From Natronomonas gomsonensis (GTDB taxonomy: Archaea; Halobacteriota; Halobacteria; Halobacteriales; Haloarculaceae), in assembly GCF_024300825.1 (NCBI RefSeq), contig NZ_CP101323.1:372001-436000 (forward strand): a stretch of 64,000 nt of DNA, written 5' to 3'. Every line of letters begins with the position of its first letter. Position 1 is the stretch's first letter. Below, piece by piece: positions 16,858 to 25,209 of this stretch. The notes under the pieces are model-generated. The model did not search any database. It had not been told where the DNA came from and saw nothing but the letters and a program-made list of their open reading frames with translations. The position numbers were made by a program, and so were the translations under genes.

Positions 16858-17228
16858 TCTGTATCACCCTCTCCGTCGAGCATTTCTGAAACGGGTTCTA
16901 GGTCGTAGTCTTCTCGGGCATTGTCCACAGTACTTAGATTGGTAGACGGTCCTGAACCAAGGAAGACCGCCTTCTTGGCCTCAAAAACGTCGTAATCATC
17001 TTCAATCCCGTACTCCTCGAGCACGTCTTCGATCAATTCCTCCTGCGTATCCTCGTCGAGGAAGTGTTGGAGGTAGATCGGCGGACCTTCTTCCGGCTGA
17101 TCTGCTTCTTCGACCATATCTTCCAATGAGTCCAGTTCGACGCCGGGAACCGCCTCCCTGTAGAGGTCGGTCATAATATCTGTGTAAGCCTGTTCCCAGG
17201 CCTCTCCATACCTGTCCCCGAGACTCAC
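16854..17228 (-). CDS. Hypothetical acidic protein
   Basis: 124 aa, GTG start overlapping the previous stop. Very acidic, helical; ends LDGEGDTE, where GGTGA is the SD for the next gene. Function unknown. Confidence 0.5.
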   Translation of the reverse strand: MSLGDRYGEAWEQAYTDIMTDLYREAVPGVELDSLEDMVEEADQPEEGPPIYLQHFLDEDTQEELIEDVLEEYGIEDDYDVFEAKKAVFLGSGPSTNLSTVDNAREDYDLEPVSEMLDGEGDTE

Positions 17229-17422
17229 TGCTCGCTGTCACCTCTGTCTTTGAGGTGTTCTCGGAGGCATTCTTTGCTGCAGAAGAGGCCGTGGAAGACA
17301 TCTTGTTGAATGTGAGCGTTACCGTGGTCAATGACGACTTCTCCTTCCGTTACTTGGATGCCTTCAGTTCCCTTGATATCGTTCTCACAGGGATCTCTGT
17401 CGCATTCAAAACGGAGCGGCAT
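17225..17422 (-). CDS. Small zinc-binding protein
   Basis: 65 aa with C..C near the N-terminus (FECDRDPCEND) and FCSKECLREHL near the end, a C-C-C-C/H zinc site typical of small treble-clef proteins. Overlaps both neighbours by a few bases. Confidence 0.55.
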   Translation of the reverse strand: MPLRFECDRDPCENDIKGTEGIQVTEGEVVIDHGNAHIQQDVFHGLFCSKECLREHLKDRGDSEQ

Positions 17423-17913
17423 TACAGAGAGTCACCTCCGACTGTGATTTCTTCGAAGCCGAGGCTTCTGACCTGATGATAACTGTCCGGAAGCTCGACG
17501 ACATCACCCACACTCATGGAGCGGATGCCGTGGACGTAATCCGGCTCCCCAAACTCTTCCTCAGGGTCGTATCCGTGGTTCTGGACTGCGTGGGTTACGG
17601 CTTCGTCGCTGCCTTCGATGTAGCTGTCACAAGGCTCGCAGTACCGGGCCTCCAGGAACTCGTCCCACTCGGTGAATCCAGTGGCCTGGAATCCCTTGTA
17701 GATCTCCTCCAAGTCGTCCTCTGAGAAATCTCCCTGCAGTACCGCTACTTCGTCGTACAGTTCGTTAAACTCGCTTTGTGTGAAGGCCTGAGGCGGTTGC
17801 TCGTCTTCCTCAAGCTGATCAGTGACGTGGTACTTGTGGAAGAGCTCTGAAGCAGGACCATGCCCTTCGTCTTCCAGATGCCAACCGAGGTAGTGAACTG
17901 ACGCATCCTCCAT
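17422..17913 (-). CDS. YodL-like-domain protein, paralogue of the gene at 39128
   Basis: 163 aa. The C-terminal RSMSVGDVVELPDSYHQV is a YodL-type SLSVGDV motif, seen in mobile-element proteins. A CEPCDSYIEGSDEAVTHAVQNH zinc-finger-like segment (C..C..H..H) is inserted before it and is absent from the paralogue. The N-terminus YLGWHLEDEGHGPASELFHK also matches the paralogue. Function unknown. Confidence 0.55.
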   Translation of the reverse strand: MEDASVHYLGWHLEDEGHGPASELFHKYHVTDQLEEDEQPPQAFTQSEFNELYDEVAVLQGDFSEDDLEEIYKGFQATGFTEWDEFLEARYCEPCDSYIEGSDEAVTHAVQNHGYDPEEEFGEPDYVHGIRSMSVGDVVELPDSYHQVRSLGFEEITVGGDSL

Positions 17914-18134
17914 TACTGATTCTCACCCCCAGATTCAGAGTTCTCGACCTCTCGTGCTTTGTAGCAATACAGTAGTTTAATCGGGTCAGCAAGATTCTCG
18001 TCCTCAGAGATGTACTTCCAAAGCTGATGTCGCTCATGCAGTCCTTTAAACACCAGGTAGAGCAGATATAGAGCAAATGCTCCAATAAGGAGAAGTAGTG
18101 TGACGGCTTCATAAGTAGCTGTTTCTGCTGCCAT
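17913..18134 (-). CDS. Single-helix membrane protein
   Basis: 73 aa, one hydrophobic helix at about residues 9-29, charged C-terminal domain ending GGENQ; the final GGTGAGAATCAGTAATG both ends this protein and starts the next. Function unknown. Confidence 0.55.
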   Translation of the reverse strand: MAAETATYEAVTLLLLIGAFALYLLYLVFKGLHERHQLWKYISEDENLADPIKLLYCYKAREVENSESGGENQ

Positions 18135-18379
18135 TACTCATTCTCACCTTCTGTGTCTTCTATGGCCTGCCTGATATTGGAGAACCTATCTCTCATCAAG
18201 TACAAGGCTATTACAAGACCTAAGAAAGATACTCCGCCTATCACTGCCGCTGGTGTATAGAGGTTGAAAATCGCCAGCATAAACATACCTATCACTATGC
18301 CGACTAACTCTCCCAGGAGAAAAATGGAATCACGATAGTCTCTCAGTTCTTCCTTGTCGACAACTGCAATATCGCTCAC
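18134..18379 (-). CDS. Two-helix membrane protein
   Basis: 81 aa, hydrophobic helices at about 19-39 and 44-62, charged ends, tail GENE. GTG start. Function unknown. Confidence 0.55.
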   Translation of the reverse strand: MSDIAVVDKEELRDYRDSIFLLGELVGIVIGMFMLAIFNLYTPAAVIGGVSFLGLVIALYLMRDRFSNIRQAIEDTEGENE

Positions 18380-18388
18380 TGCTGGTTT

Positions 18389-18712
18389 TCACCCTTCTGC
18401 TTCAAGGAAATCGACAAGTGCCTCTGCTTTTGCTCGGCCTTTCTCAGTAAGACTATAGACTTTTCTCCGGCCCTGCTTCTCTGACATGACAAGACCCTGT
18501 TCCTCAAACTCGTTTAGCTTCCCTGTTGCGTGACTGCTCGTTGTTCCTATTTCGCGAGCGAGTTTGAATCCGTAGGAAGGGTTTCCTGTTAGTTCTGTCA
18601 GGAGTTTTGTGCTTTTTTCGTTTAGGAATATTTGGTCGTCCTCACCGAGTTCTGGCGAGGTATGGCTTGGTTCTGTTGAATATCTTCCTTCGATACAATC
18701 CACCTTACACAA
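18389..18712 (-). CDS. ArsR/MarR-like winged-helix regulator, first gene of an operon
   Basis: 107 aa. Residues 45-100 form a winged helix (GFKLAREIGTTSSHATGKL, then KQGRRKVYSLTEKGRAKA). A TATAAAAAAG box lies upstream, so TTG at 18712 may be leaderless. The gene heads the 18.7->13.0 kb operon and probably regulates it. Confidence 0.65.
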   Translation of the reverse strand: MCKVDCIEGRYSTEPSHTSPELGEDDQIFLNEKSTKLLTELTGNPSYGFKLAREIGTTSSHATGKLNEFEEQGLVMSEKQGRRKVYSLTEKGRAKAEALVDFLEAEG

Positions 18713-18760
18713 TCATTCCCACACATCTTTTTTATAGGTTGGGACAGACCTGAACGACTT

Positions 18761-19081
18761 CTAAGAACCCGTGAACCGGAGTGGTCCATCACACAGCTGG
18801 AGAACATACTGGGCGTAGGCCTCCACTTGAGCATCTGTCCGAGGTAAAGACGGCTGTTCAGACGATACACAGAGACAACCGTTTCTTATCTGTGGCTGGC
18901 AACGAACCACTTCTGTAATATCGTCGCCGCCATCGACAAACAATTTCACAGCAACTTTACCCTGATTTTCTCGTTGATATGCCTCAAGAATATAGCTCTG
19001 AGTCTCTTTGAAGAATTGGCCTTTTGGCGTCGTGTACCCCGACGCCTGGTCTTCTTCCAAACTCTCCAACCTCGCCCTCAT
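18761..19081 (-). CDS. Hypothetical protein
   Basis: 106 aa with three cysteines (VVRCQPQIRNGCLC) in the middle. ATG at 19081. Stands alone between two operons. No recognised domain. Confidence 0.45.
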   Translation of the reverse strand: MRARLESLEEDQASGYTTPKGQFFKETQSYILEAYQRENQGKVAVKLFVDGGDDITEVVRCQPQIRNGCLCVSSEQPSLPRTDAQVEAYAQYVLQLCDGPLRFTGS

Positions 19082-19140
19082 ACCCCAATATGATTTAGGT
19101 TTCTACGTAAAGTCTAAGGACAACCTTCTCGACCGGGGTT

Positions 19141-19521
19141 CTATAGGTACTCGTCGGGGACTTCAGGATACCCAAGGAAATCCACTTCACCGCCGTACTT
19201 TTCCTCAAACATCTCAACAGCAGCAGGGTAAACCACGCCAAGAAACTCTTCATCACTCATCTCAGGGTAATCCATGGACAAGGTCATATTCGCCGTAGCA
19301 TCCAGGTCAGGATCTCGCAGCCACTCGCTGTTCGTTGCATACACCAAGAGTTCCCAGTGCTCATCCCCCTCAGAAAGCGGCTCGTCTTCAGCGATATCTT
19401 CAAACTCTCTATACCATGGATCCAGCATTACACCCATCTGCTCGTCATCAACACCGAACAAGTCCTGGTAGTGCTCAATCCTGTCGAATGCGTAAGCCGC
19501 AGAGTCCCGTTCTATACTGAT
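19141..19521 (-). CDS. Hypothetical acidic protein, likely AUC start
   Basis: 126 aa. The first canonical codon is TTG at 19461, but the frame is open and protein-like (SIERDSAAYAFDRIEHYQD) back to ATC at 19521. That ATC sits 14 nt after the first G of GGTGAGAATCAGCG, the same spacing as ATG in neighbouring genes with GGTGAGAATCAGTA. It follows the small secreted protein gene. Function unknown. Confidence 0.55.
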   Translation of the reverse strand: MSIERDSAAYAFDRIEHYQDLFGVDDEQMGVMLDPWYREFEDIAEDEPLSEGDEHWELLVYATNSEWLRDPDLDATANMTLSMDYPEMSDEEFLGVVYPAAVEMFEEKYGGEVDFLGYPEVPDEYL

Positions 19522-19536
19522 CGCTGATTCTCACCT

Positions 19537-19941
19537 TTACTGCGTGGAGTTTGTCGAGTTGATGTTATCGCCGGGTTGCTCAGGGCCGCTGATGACGGGA
19601 AGGTTCGCTGAGAGGAAAGACCCAATTCCATCTACTGCAGAACCGAAGGCCTCCCCGATTGTGCTGGTAACCGACCTGGCAACGTTAGAGGCGTTTACCG
19701 GGAGATCAGGCATTTCAGGCGGGCTAATCGTTACTGGCAGAGTCTCGTTGTTGAGACCGGGAATCTTGGACAGGGGGCCTTGGCCTGTTTTGTTGGAGAT
19801 GTTTTCCGGTGCCTGTTCACTGGGGTTCTCAGGTATGGTGTCTTCAGGAGCTTGGTCTACTGGTTGGCCGGCTGCTGAAGTTATCGAGAACAAGAGTAGA
19901 AGGATGCTTGTCGCTACGGCGTAATGCTTCCCGCAAGTCAT
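19537..19941 (-). CDS. Small secreted protein
   Basis: 134 aa from ATG at 19941, which lies about 26 nt after TTTTATAAG and so is probably leaderless. Signal peptide at about residues 5-25 (VATSILLLLFSITSAAG), then a Pro/Asn/Ser-rich exported region with several N-x-S/T sites. The C-terminal half has two mildly hydrophobic stretches (IGEAFGSAVDGIGSFL) that could contact a membrane. Neighbour of the larger exported protein at 20156. Confidence 0.6.
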   Translation of the reverse strand: MTCGKHYAVATSILLLLFSITSAAGQPVDQAPEDTIPENPSEQAPENISNKTGQGPLSKIPGLNNETLPVTISPPEMPDLPVNASNVARSVTSTIGEAFGSAVDGIGSFLSANLPVISGPEQPGDNINSTNSTQ

Positions 19942-20000
19942 AGATACTGTAATACCAAACACTTCTTATAAAATAACGGGCAGAGAAAATGCTGAGGTCT

Positions 20001-20153
20001 TCAGTTGGCACAATCCAAGACACACTTCGCGGCTTCTTGCTCCGAATCATGTTCATCACCGCAGATCTCGCAGACGAACTTTTTCGAGACAAGGCCTAAG
20101 GCCACAGCTACTTCCTTTCCACTGCCTCCAATCCTCTCATCACTGCTTGTCAT
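20001..20153 (-). CDS. Small C-rich protein
   Basis: 50 aa starting MTSSDERIGG; FVCEICGDEHDSEQEAAKC then DCAN give a C2-H-C zinc-finger-like end. ATG is 2 nt after the stop of the exported protein gene, so co-transcribed with it. Confidence 0.5.
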   Translation of the reverse strand: MTSSDERIGGSGKEVAVALGLVSKKFVCEICGDEHDSEQEAAKCVLDCAN

Positions 20154-20155
20154 GG

Positions 20156-21121
20156 TTAGGAGAACAGGCCTGTGAACCAGTTCCAGAAACTGGTCAATGG
20201 GTTAGCTGGCTCAGGGTCAGTCACAGCGGTTTCGTCTTCTACTTTGACACGGACGGTTGAAGTCACGGTATTCTCTCCGTCAGAGACCTCCACGTCTAAT
20301 TCCTTTACACCGGTCTCACCGTAGTTCAGGATGATGCTCTTCCCTTCTTTTCCGTTACTCCAGCTGTAGGTTAGATCTGTACTGTCCGGATCTGAAGCCT
20401 CGACACTGACTGTGAACGGCTCAGAAGCGTTGACTACGAGAGGAGCGTCTATCGACTCAATCTCCGGAGGCTGATTCGTCTCCTCCTCGTCCGATCCACC
20501 ACTGCTTTCGTCGCTTCCGTCTTCTTCGTCACTGCCGTCGTCTCCACCTGAGTCACCATCTCCAGTATCAACGTCTCCAACCGTAAACTTGTATTGAGGC
20601 GTATCAGTCAATACACCACCGCTACCATCGCTTATGTAGCTTGTAGCAGCGTACCAACCTGTCTCCGACGGAACACTATAAGTTGTTGTCCACGTAAAAC
20701 CAGATCCCTGTTGAAGCGTGAAATCCCAAGAATTGAACTCTTTAGCTGCCTCAACAAACTCTCCGTTCTCACAGCTTGAGTCCTGACAACGGTAGATCTC
20801 AACGATGTTCACAGTCCCATCCATATCGAACGACTCCTTGGCATCTACATCAGATCTAAACTCAATCTGCTCCCCCGGTTCTACACTTTCAGGCCCTGAA
20901 ACACTGGATAGGTAAGGGATAGAGAAATCCAGAAACGAGAGAAAGCCCTGTTTTTCGCCTTGGCTCATGTTGATATCATTGTTTTGACTGGAAGCTTTGT
21001 CGGGGTAGGGGATGAAATCGTCAGTATTATTTAGAGAATTTGCGGAGATGAAAACTGCCGACACCAAGAACAGAAGTGCTGCACCGCCTGCTGCCGTTTT
21101 CCAGTTCAGTTTATCGAGCAT
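20156..21121 (-). CDS. Exported Ig-like domain protein
   Basis: 321 aa. N-terminal signal anchor at residues 11-28, then a beta-rich domain (about 60-180) with one CxxxxC loop (CQDSSC), an Asp/Gly/Ser linker (about 185-215), a second Ig/cadherin-like domain (PPEIESIDAPLVVNASE... to VRVKVEDE, 220-300) and a C-terminal amphipathic Trp/Phe segment (LTSFWNWFTGLFS). A TATA box near 21163 and GGAGG precede ATG at 21121. Candidate surface, spike or adhesion protein of the element. Confidence 0.6.
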   Translation of the reverse strand: MLDKLNWKTAAGGAALLFLVSAVFISANSLNNTDDFIPYPDKASSQNNDINMSQGEKQGFLSFLDFSIPYLSSVSGPESVEPGEQIEFRSDVDAKESFDMDGTVNIVEIYRCQDSSCENGEFVEAAKEFNSWDFTLQQGSGFTWTTTYSVPSETGWYAATSYISDGSGGVLTDTPQYKFTVGDVDTGDGDSGGDDGSDEEDGSDESSGGSDEEETNQPPEIESIDAPLVVNASEPFTVSVEASDPDSTDLTYSWSNGKEGKSIILNYGETGVKELDVEVSDGENTVTSTVRVKVEDETAVTDPEPANPLTSFWNWFTGLFS

Positions 21122-21180
21122 CGAAAATCAAGGCCTCCTATCCACGAATTGAAATTTACTACTTATAAAACAAGTGCCAG

Positions 21181-21489
21181 CTATTCCCAGTATTCCAGTA
21201 AGGCCTCGTAGCTGTCGTCGAGAAGCTCTACTGCCTTGTCTTTGTGCCAAGGCGCTCGGTACGGTTCCTCGATCTGGAACTGAGGTCCGCCATCTTCGTA
21301 CGTTACATGGATGCCGAACGGGAGGTCATCATCGCCGTCCTGCAGGTAATCGTCAGAAACGTAGTTTTCGTGGATCCTGTGCTGATCGCGGTCAAGCCAG
21401 TGACCCCAGACGATGTTGTCCTGCAGCTGCTCTTCCAGTGTCCTGCCGAAGTCGTCCTCCAGAGAATACTTTTCATCGATTTCTTGGAT
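21181..21489 (-). CDS. Hypothetical protein with AUC start and no canonical start anywhere
   Basis: 102 aa, e.g. EEQLQDNIVWGHWLDRDQH in the first third and APWHKDKAVELLDDS near the end; composition is typical of the element. The whole frame has no ATG, GTG or TTG. It begins after the TAA of the preceding gene; GGTGA is followed by ATC at 21489, 12 nt from the first G. Third gene of an operon whose other two genes also lack a canonical start. Function unknown. Confidence 0.6.
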   Translation of the reverse strand: MQEIDEKYSLEDDFGRTLEEQLQDNIVWGHWLDRDQHRIHENYVSDDYLQDGDDDLPFGIHVTYEDGGPQFQIEEPYRAPWHKDKAVELLDDSYEALLEYWE

Positions 21490-21501
21490 AGCAGTATCAC
21501 C

Positions 21502-22008
21502 TTATTCGAGGACGGTGTCAACGCCGTACTCGCGGAACCGTACAGCGTCCATTACTTCCTCGTACTGTTCACCGCTGTCAACCGCCTCACGGATACCACT
21601 CTGGAACACGAAGTGAGGGAAATAATCCACAGTATCCTGCTCAGAGGGTGTATGAGGATCGACGTAGCGAGGAGGATGACGGCGTTCGAACTCCTTCAAG
21701 TTCTTCCAGTACTCATGGCTAACTTGCTTCCAGTCAACGCCGCCGTCAGGAAACAGATCTTCGTCATCAACGGCACTACCTCCAGGGATTAGAGAGCTAT
21801 CCTCCATGCCGAGATCCTCTGCAGCATCCTGAACCAAATCCTCGTAAAAACCGAGCGTGTGCTTCGCAGGATCTTCCTTGTAGAATCCTGTCTCGTCGTT
21901 CCAAGGATTCCGCCAGTTCAGGACGTAAGGATGCATCTGCGCCCATTCCTCTGCCTCACTGTACCGTTCCCTCGCTTCTAGGACCTGTTCAAAACCGTCT
22001 TCCGAAAT
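21502..22008 (-). CDS. Hypothetical protein, likely AUU start
   Basis: 168 aa. ATG at 21936 falls inside a well-formed frame (AEEWAQMHPYVLNWRNPW); the frame continues to ATT at 22008, which overlaps the stop of a 4-codon minicistron as TGATT. GGTGG lies 11 nt before. Trp/Tyr/Pro-rich. Function unknown. Confidence 0.55.
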   Translation of the reverse strand: MSEDGFEQVLEARERYSEAEEWAQMHPYVLNWRNPWNDETGFYKEDPAKHTLGFYEDLVQDAAEDLGMEDSSLIPGGSAVDDEDLFPDGGVDWKQVSHEYWKNLKEFERRHPPRYVDPHTPSEQDTVDYFPHFVFQSGIREAVDSGEQYEEVMDAVRFREYGVDTVLE

Positions 22009-22022
22009 CAGTTACCACCCAT
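22008..22022 (-). other. Four-codon minicistron (Met-Gly-Gly-Asn-stop)
   Basis: ATGGGTGGTAACTGA lies between the stop of the 22024 gene and the ATT start of the 21502 gene; its TGA overlaps that ATT (TGATT) and its GGTGG may act as SD. It may bring ribosomes to the non-AUG start. Confidence 0.35.
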
Positions 22023-22023
22023 T

Positions 22024-23049
22024 TCAAGCCTCGATTCCGTAGGTTTCCATCAGTTCACCCAGCTGTTCTTCCTCGCCTTCCCAGTACTCTTCGGCGTCAT
22101 CGTAGTTCGTCAGTTCGTAGGCCCTGTCCTCTATCGTGGCACGGGCCATCTCCTCATAATCCGGAAGCTCCCCGTGGAAATCAACAAGGTCAGCAGCTTT
22201 CTCTTGGGCAGTGTTGATTACGTGCTGCGGAAGATCATCACGAGCGTTGTGGGTCAACTGGTTTGTGGCAACCTGGAGAGTTTCATAGACGGTCGGGTTG
22301 CTCGGATCCTCGACAACCTCGTCATAGGTCTGGGCGATGTCGGCGTGGTCGCCTTCGATATAGAACGGTAGATCCAGCTCGTGTTCAAGGAACTCGAAGG
22401 CCATCCACTCACTGTCAAGTTCGATCTCCTTCATTTGTGTGTACCTGTCCTCGACCATTTCGGCGTTTTCAGCAACAGATCGAGCAGCCTGATGGAACAT
22501 CGTAGGATCCAATTCATCGTGATGGGTCTGCCGGACGCTCATCACGTCAACCGGCAGCGTCAACCCGTTACTGCATACTTCTCTTTCCTCGAAATACTGG
22601 GCCTCAGTAGCTTTCCTCCCGTCGTTCCCTGACGTAATTTTCAAACCGATATTGATCGGGTCATCTGATTCCCCAGGGTTGATTTCGAGACCTTCGAACG
22701 TTCCTTCGTTAGTATAACGGTGTAATGTCGGGCTGGTCTTGATCTCGCCTTGGAAGTTGAAATCATGTCCCTCTTTTAGGGCTTCTACAGCGTCAGCTGT
22801 GTACTCGGTGATGTCTCCGAAGTCGTGGAGAACGAACCTGTTATCGTTAGAGGAGACGATTCCCGTTAGTGTGTCTTCGTCGCCGTCGTTGAACCACAGC
22901 GATCTTTTGTACCCTGCCTGCTGCCACTCATCACCGTTTTCATCTTCGAGGAGTGCAAGGACCTTCCCATCCCTCGTTTCTGGGAACTGTTCTCCGATTT
23001 CGCGGAGTTCGTCGACGTCGTCGTACTGAAGTCTTTCTCCTACTACGAT
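22024..23049 (-). CDS. DUF932-like plasmid/phage protein, AUC start
   Basis: 341 aa. The first canonical start is TTG at 22644, yet 135 codons upstream are open and clearly coding (for example GERLQYDDVDELREIGEQFP and SLWFNDGDEDTLTGIV). The likely start is ATC at 23049, 12 nt after GGTGA. The mid-section (LEINPGESDDPINIG ... REVCSNGLTLP) resembles DUF932 phage/plasmid proteins of unknown function. A TATA box overlaps the end of the upstream HerA gene, so this is the first gene of its own operon. Confidence 0.6.
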   Translation of the reverse strand: MVVGERLQYDDVDELREIGEQFPETRDGKVLALLEDENGDEWQQAGYKRSLWFNDGDEDTLTGIVSSNDNRFVLHDFGDITEYTADAVEALKEGHDFNFQGEIKTSPTLHRYTNEGTFEGLEINPGESDDPINIGLKITSGNDGRKATEAQYFEEREVCSNGLTLPVDVMSVRQTHHDELDPTMFHQAARSVAENAEMVEDRYTQMKEIELDSEWMAFEFLEHELDLPFYIEGDHADIAQTYDEVVEDPSNPTVYETLQVATNQLTHNARDDLPQHVINTAQEKAADLVDFHGELPDYEEMARATIEDRAYELTNYDDAEEYWEGEEEQLGELMETYGIEA

Positions 23050-23084
23050 ACTTGGATCACCACGGGAACGGATTGAGGAAACAG

Positions 23085-23095
23085 TATTTATAAAA
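23085..23095 (-). promoter_or_regulatory. TATA box for the 23.05->21.2 kb operon
   Basis: On the minus strand TTTTATAAATA lies about 36-46 nt upstream of the ATC start at 23049. It overlaps the stop codon of the HerA-like gene. Confidence 0.5.
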
Positions 23096-25172
23096 TAAGG
23101 CTATAGACCGTTGCCTCGTTACCGTACCGTTCCTCAGTATCTGACTCAACCACTCCCTTCTCCTCCAACTGGTCAAGGAGATCGTTGGTCTTGCTTGAAC
23201 CAAACGGACCCTCGCGCCAACATTTCGAGGTAGAGGGCCTCTTATCCTCCCTTTCTGTATAGCTGCGGATGTGCTGAGCCAGTTGCTCTTCCTCCTCCGA
23301 TAAATTATGGGATGTGTTGTCGTTAGTTGCACTGGAAACAGAGGGGTCCTGTTCTCCTGTCCCACGATCAGCTCCCACAACATCCGAGCCAAAGCCCGGA
23401 AGTTGACCTGAATACATGTCATCAACCTCCTGAATTTCCTCATCACTCGGCGTACCCTCCCAGAACCGGGTCAAAACATCCCGGATCTCAACATCCATAC
23501 GAGGAAGCTCACGGCTCTCCGGGAACACAGCCTCACCTGTATCCAAGGAGCGGATAACTTCCTCATCGTCGAGAAAACGGGAGGCGTACTCGAAATACTC
23601 GCCAGCCATGAACACGTTGTACGTGTTCTCCCGGACATGCTTCTGATTGTAGGCGTAGTCCTTCGGTGACTGGCTGATCAAGACAAGATGGACACCGAAC
23701 TTCCTGCTCTCCCTGACGATATCTTGGATAGCGTTCGCAGCCTTGCCAGAGTTGAAGTTATGGGCCTCATCCAAGAAGACGAACAACGGCTTGTTGGTCG
23801 AATCAACATCAGCCAGTTTTCCGAAGAGATCGTTGATGAAGTCCTGCTTCTCAGAATCAGTGAGGCCTCTGAGAGAGACAGCGTTCCGCCCCGTAAACAA
23901 CTTGGTGAGGTCGTCAGGAACGTCAAGAAGCTGGTCACTGCTTTTCCAGTACTGGTCGAATCCTATACTCCTACCATTGCCGTTTTCCTCGTTGGAAAGG
24001 TTCAGGCCTACGTTCTGCAGGTCGGAAGGATTGATAGACAGGACATGGTAGTCCAAGGAGGCTGTGTTCTCAATGAATGTGCGTTTGAGATGTGATTTTC
24101 CTGAACCGGTCTCCCCCACTATGTAGAAGTGCTCGTACTCTCCAGGGTCAAGTCCGACGACTACGTCTGTACCGGTGACAGTTCCGATCATCGGCCCATC
24201 TTGAGGAACGTCCTGAACCTCTCCGACACGCTCGGTCTCCAACCTTTTCAGGATAGAGTCTACAGCTTTCGCTGGGGTCGCGTTCGACCTTTCAACAACA
24301 GACTCCTCGAGTTCCAGGTCTTCTACCGCGTACTCCTCAAACTGCTTCACAGCCTGCTGACGTGCTTCTACCAGGTCGTCATCGACACCGGTGTTTTCGT
24401 ACCTTTTTTCGAGGTCTTCGATAACAGCAGGGTTCAGCAGCATCCCGTATTCCCCTCGCATCAACACAGATGGCTCCTCTAACTCCTCGACCACAAACCG
24501 GAAGTTCTCACCACGGAGCGTCTGCAATACCTTTCGCCGATGATAGTTGAAAGCCTGCTCCAAATGATCCTCTATAACCGAGTTAACTGCATCACCAGAT
24601 GCGACTTCAGCCTCTGTAGAAAACTGGAACAGGATAGCAGATAGAACACCGTTCTCCTCCCACTCTTGAAGTATATCTTTCCGTCTCTCCAAGTCCTGCG
24701 TGACGTGATCAAGCTCGTCGAGAACCCGTTGCCGTTCCTGTTTCTTCCCCTCTAACTTCCTCTTCACCTGTGTCTCCATCGACTCCAGAGAGATCTCGAG
24801 AGACTCCTGCAGATCATCGATTTCCTTGTTGAGGCGTTCAACCTTGGTCAACAACTCTTTCGCCTGACCGGCAACCTCCCGTGCCTCATCCTTAACTCGA
24901 AGTGTTTCACCGGAAACACGGTCTACATAGTCCACTGAGAGACGGAAATTGGAGAACGTGGACTCCAAGTACTCGTTCAGCTTGTTGATGTTCCTGCTCC
25001 AGGATTCCCGGCCTTCCGGATCCTGCTTCAATAACCGGTAGGCCTTCGTCGCACGGACCAAGTACGTATCTTCACCGAGAACAGTTGCTTCGACTAAGCT
25101 GGACGAGTCGGTGTCCCAGAGAAAGACTGTGGGCGGCGAGATTTCGGTCTTACCTATTCGTTCCAGCTCCAT
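23088..25172 (-). CDS. HerA-like ATPase with coiled coil and winged helix
   Basis: 694 aa. Residues 1-330 are mainly coiled coil (KELLTKVERLNKEIDDLQES and following). The ATPase has Walker A GETGSGKSHLK (about 355-365) and Walker B PLFVFLDEAHNF, then a QSPKDYAYN segment and a winged helix at the C-terminus (TSKCWREGPFGSSKTNDLLD). HerA/FtsK-type motors move DNA; the long coiled coil suggests oligomerisation or membrane attachment. Last gene of the 32.3->23.1 kb operon, 37 nt after the JAMM peptidase gene. Confidence 0.75.
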   Translation of the reverse strand: MELERIGKTEISPPTVFLWDTDSSSLVEATVLGEDTYLVRATKAYRLLKQDPEGRESWSRNINKLNEYLESTFSNFRLSVDYVDRVSGETLRVKDEAREVAGQAKELLTKVERLNKEIDDLQESLEISLESMETQVKRKLEGKKQERQRVLDELDHVTQDLERRKDILQEWEENGVLSAILFQFSTEAEVASGDAVNSVIEDHLEQAFNYHRRKVLQTLRGENFRFVVEELEEPSVLMRGEYGMLLNPAVIEDLEKRYENTGVDDDLVEARQQAVKQFEEYAVEDLELEESVVERSNATPAKAVDSILKRLETERVGEVQDVPQDGPMIGTVTGTDVVVGLDPGEYEHFYIVGETGSGKSHLKRTFIENTASLDYHVLSINPSDLQNVGLNLSNEENGNGRSIGFDQYWKSSDQLLDVPDDLTKLFTGRNAVSLRGLTDSEKQDFINDLFGKLADVDSTNKPLFVFLDEAHNFNSGKAANAIQDIVRESRKFGVHLVLISQSPKDYAYNQKHVRENTYNVFMAGEYFEYASRFLDDEEVIRSLDTGEAVFPESRELPRMDVEIRDVLTRFWEGTPSDEEIQEVDDMYSGQLPGFGSDVVGADRGTGEQDPSVSSATNDNTSHNLSEEEEQLAQHIRSYTEREDKRPSTSKCWREGPFGSSKTNDLLDQLEEKGVVESDTEERYGNEATVYSLIL

Positions 25173-25209
25173 CCTTACTTAACGGGGAATAACCCGATCT
25201 CCTTAATCT

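Noticed and set aside
18389-18712. AUC start for the winged-helix gene
   Set aside because: A GGTGG...ATC arrangement exists, but TTG at 18712 at the expected distance from the TATA box is a sufficient leaderless start.
20156-21121. Exported Ig-like protein as a major capsid or pleolipovirus spike
   Set aside because: It has a signal anchor and two beta domains, but no family-specific signature; I leave it as an exported protein only.
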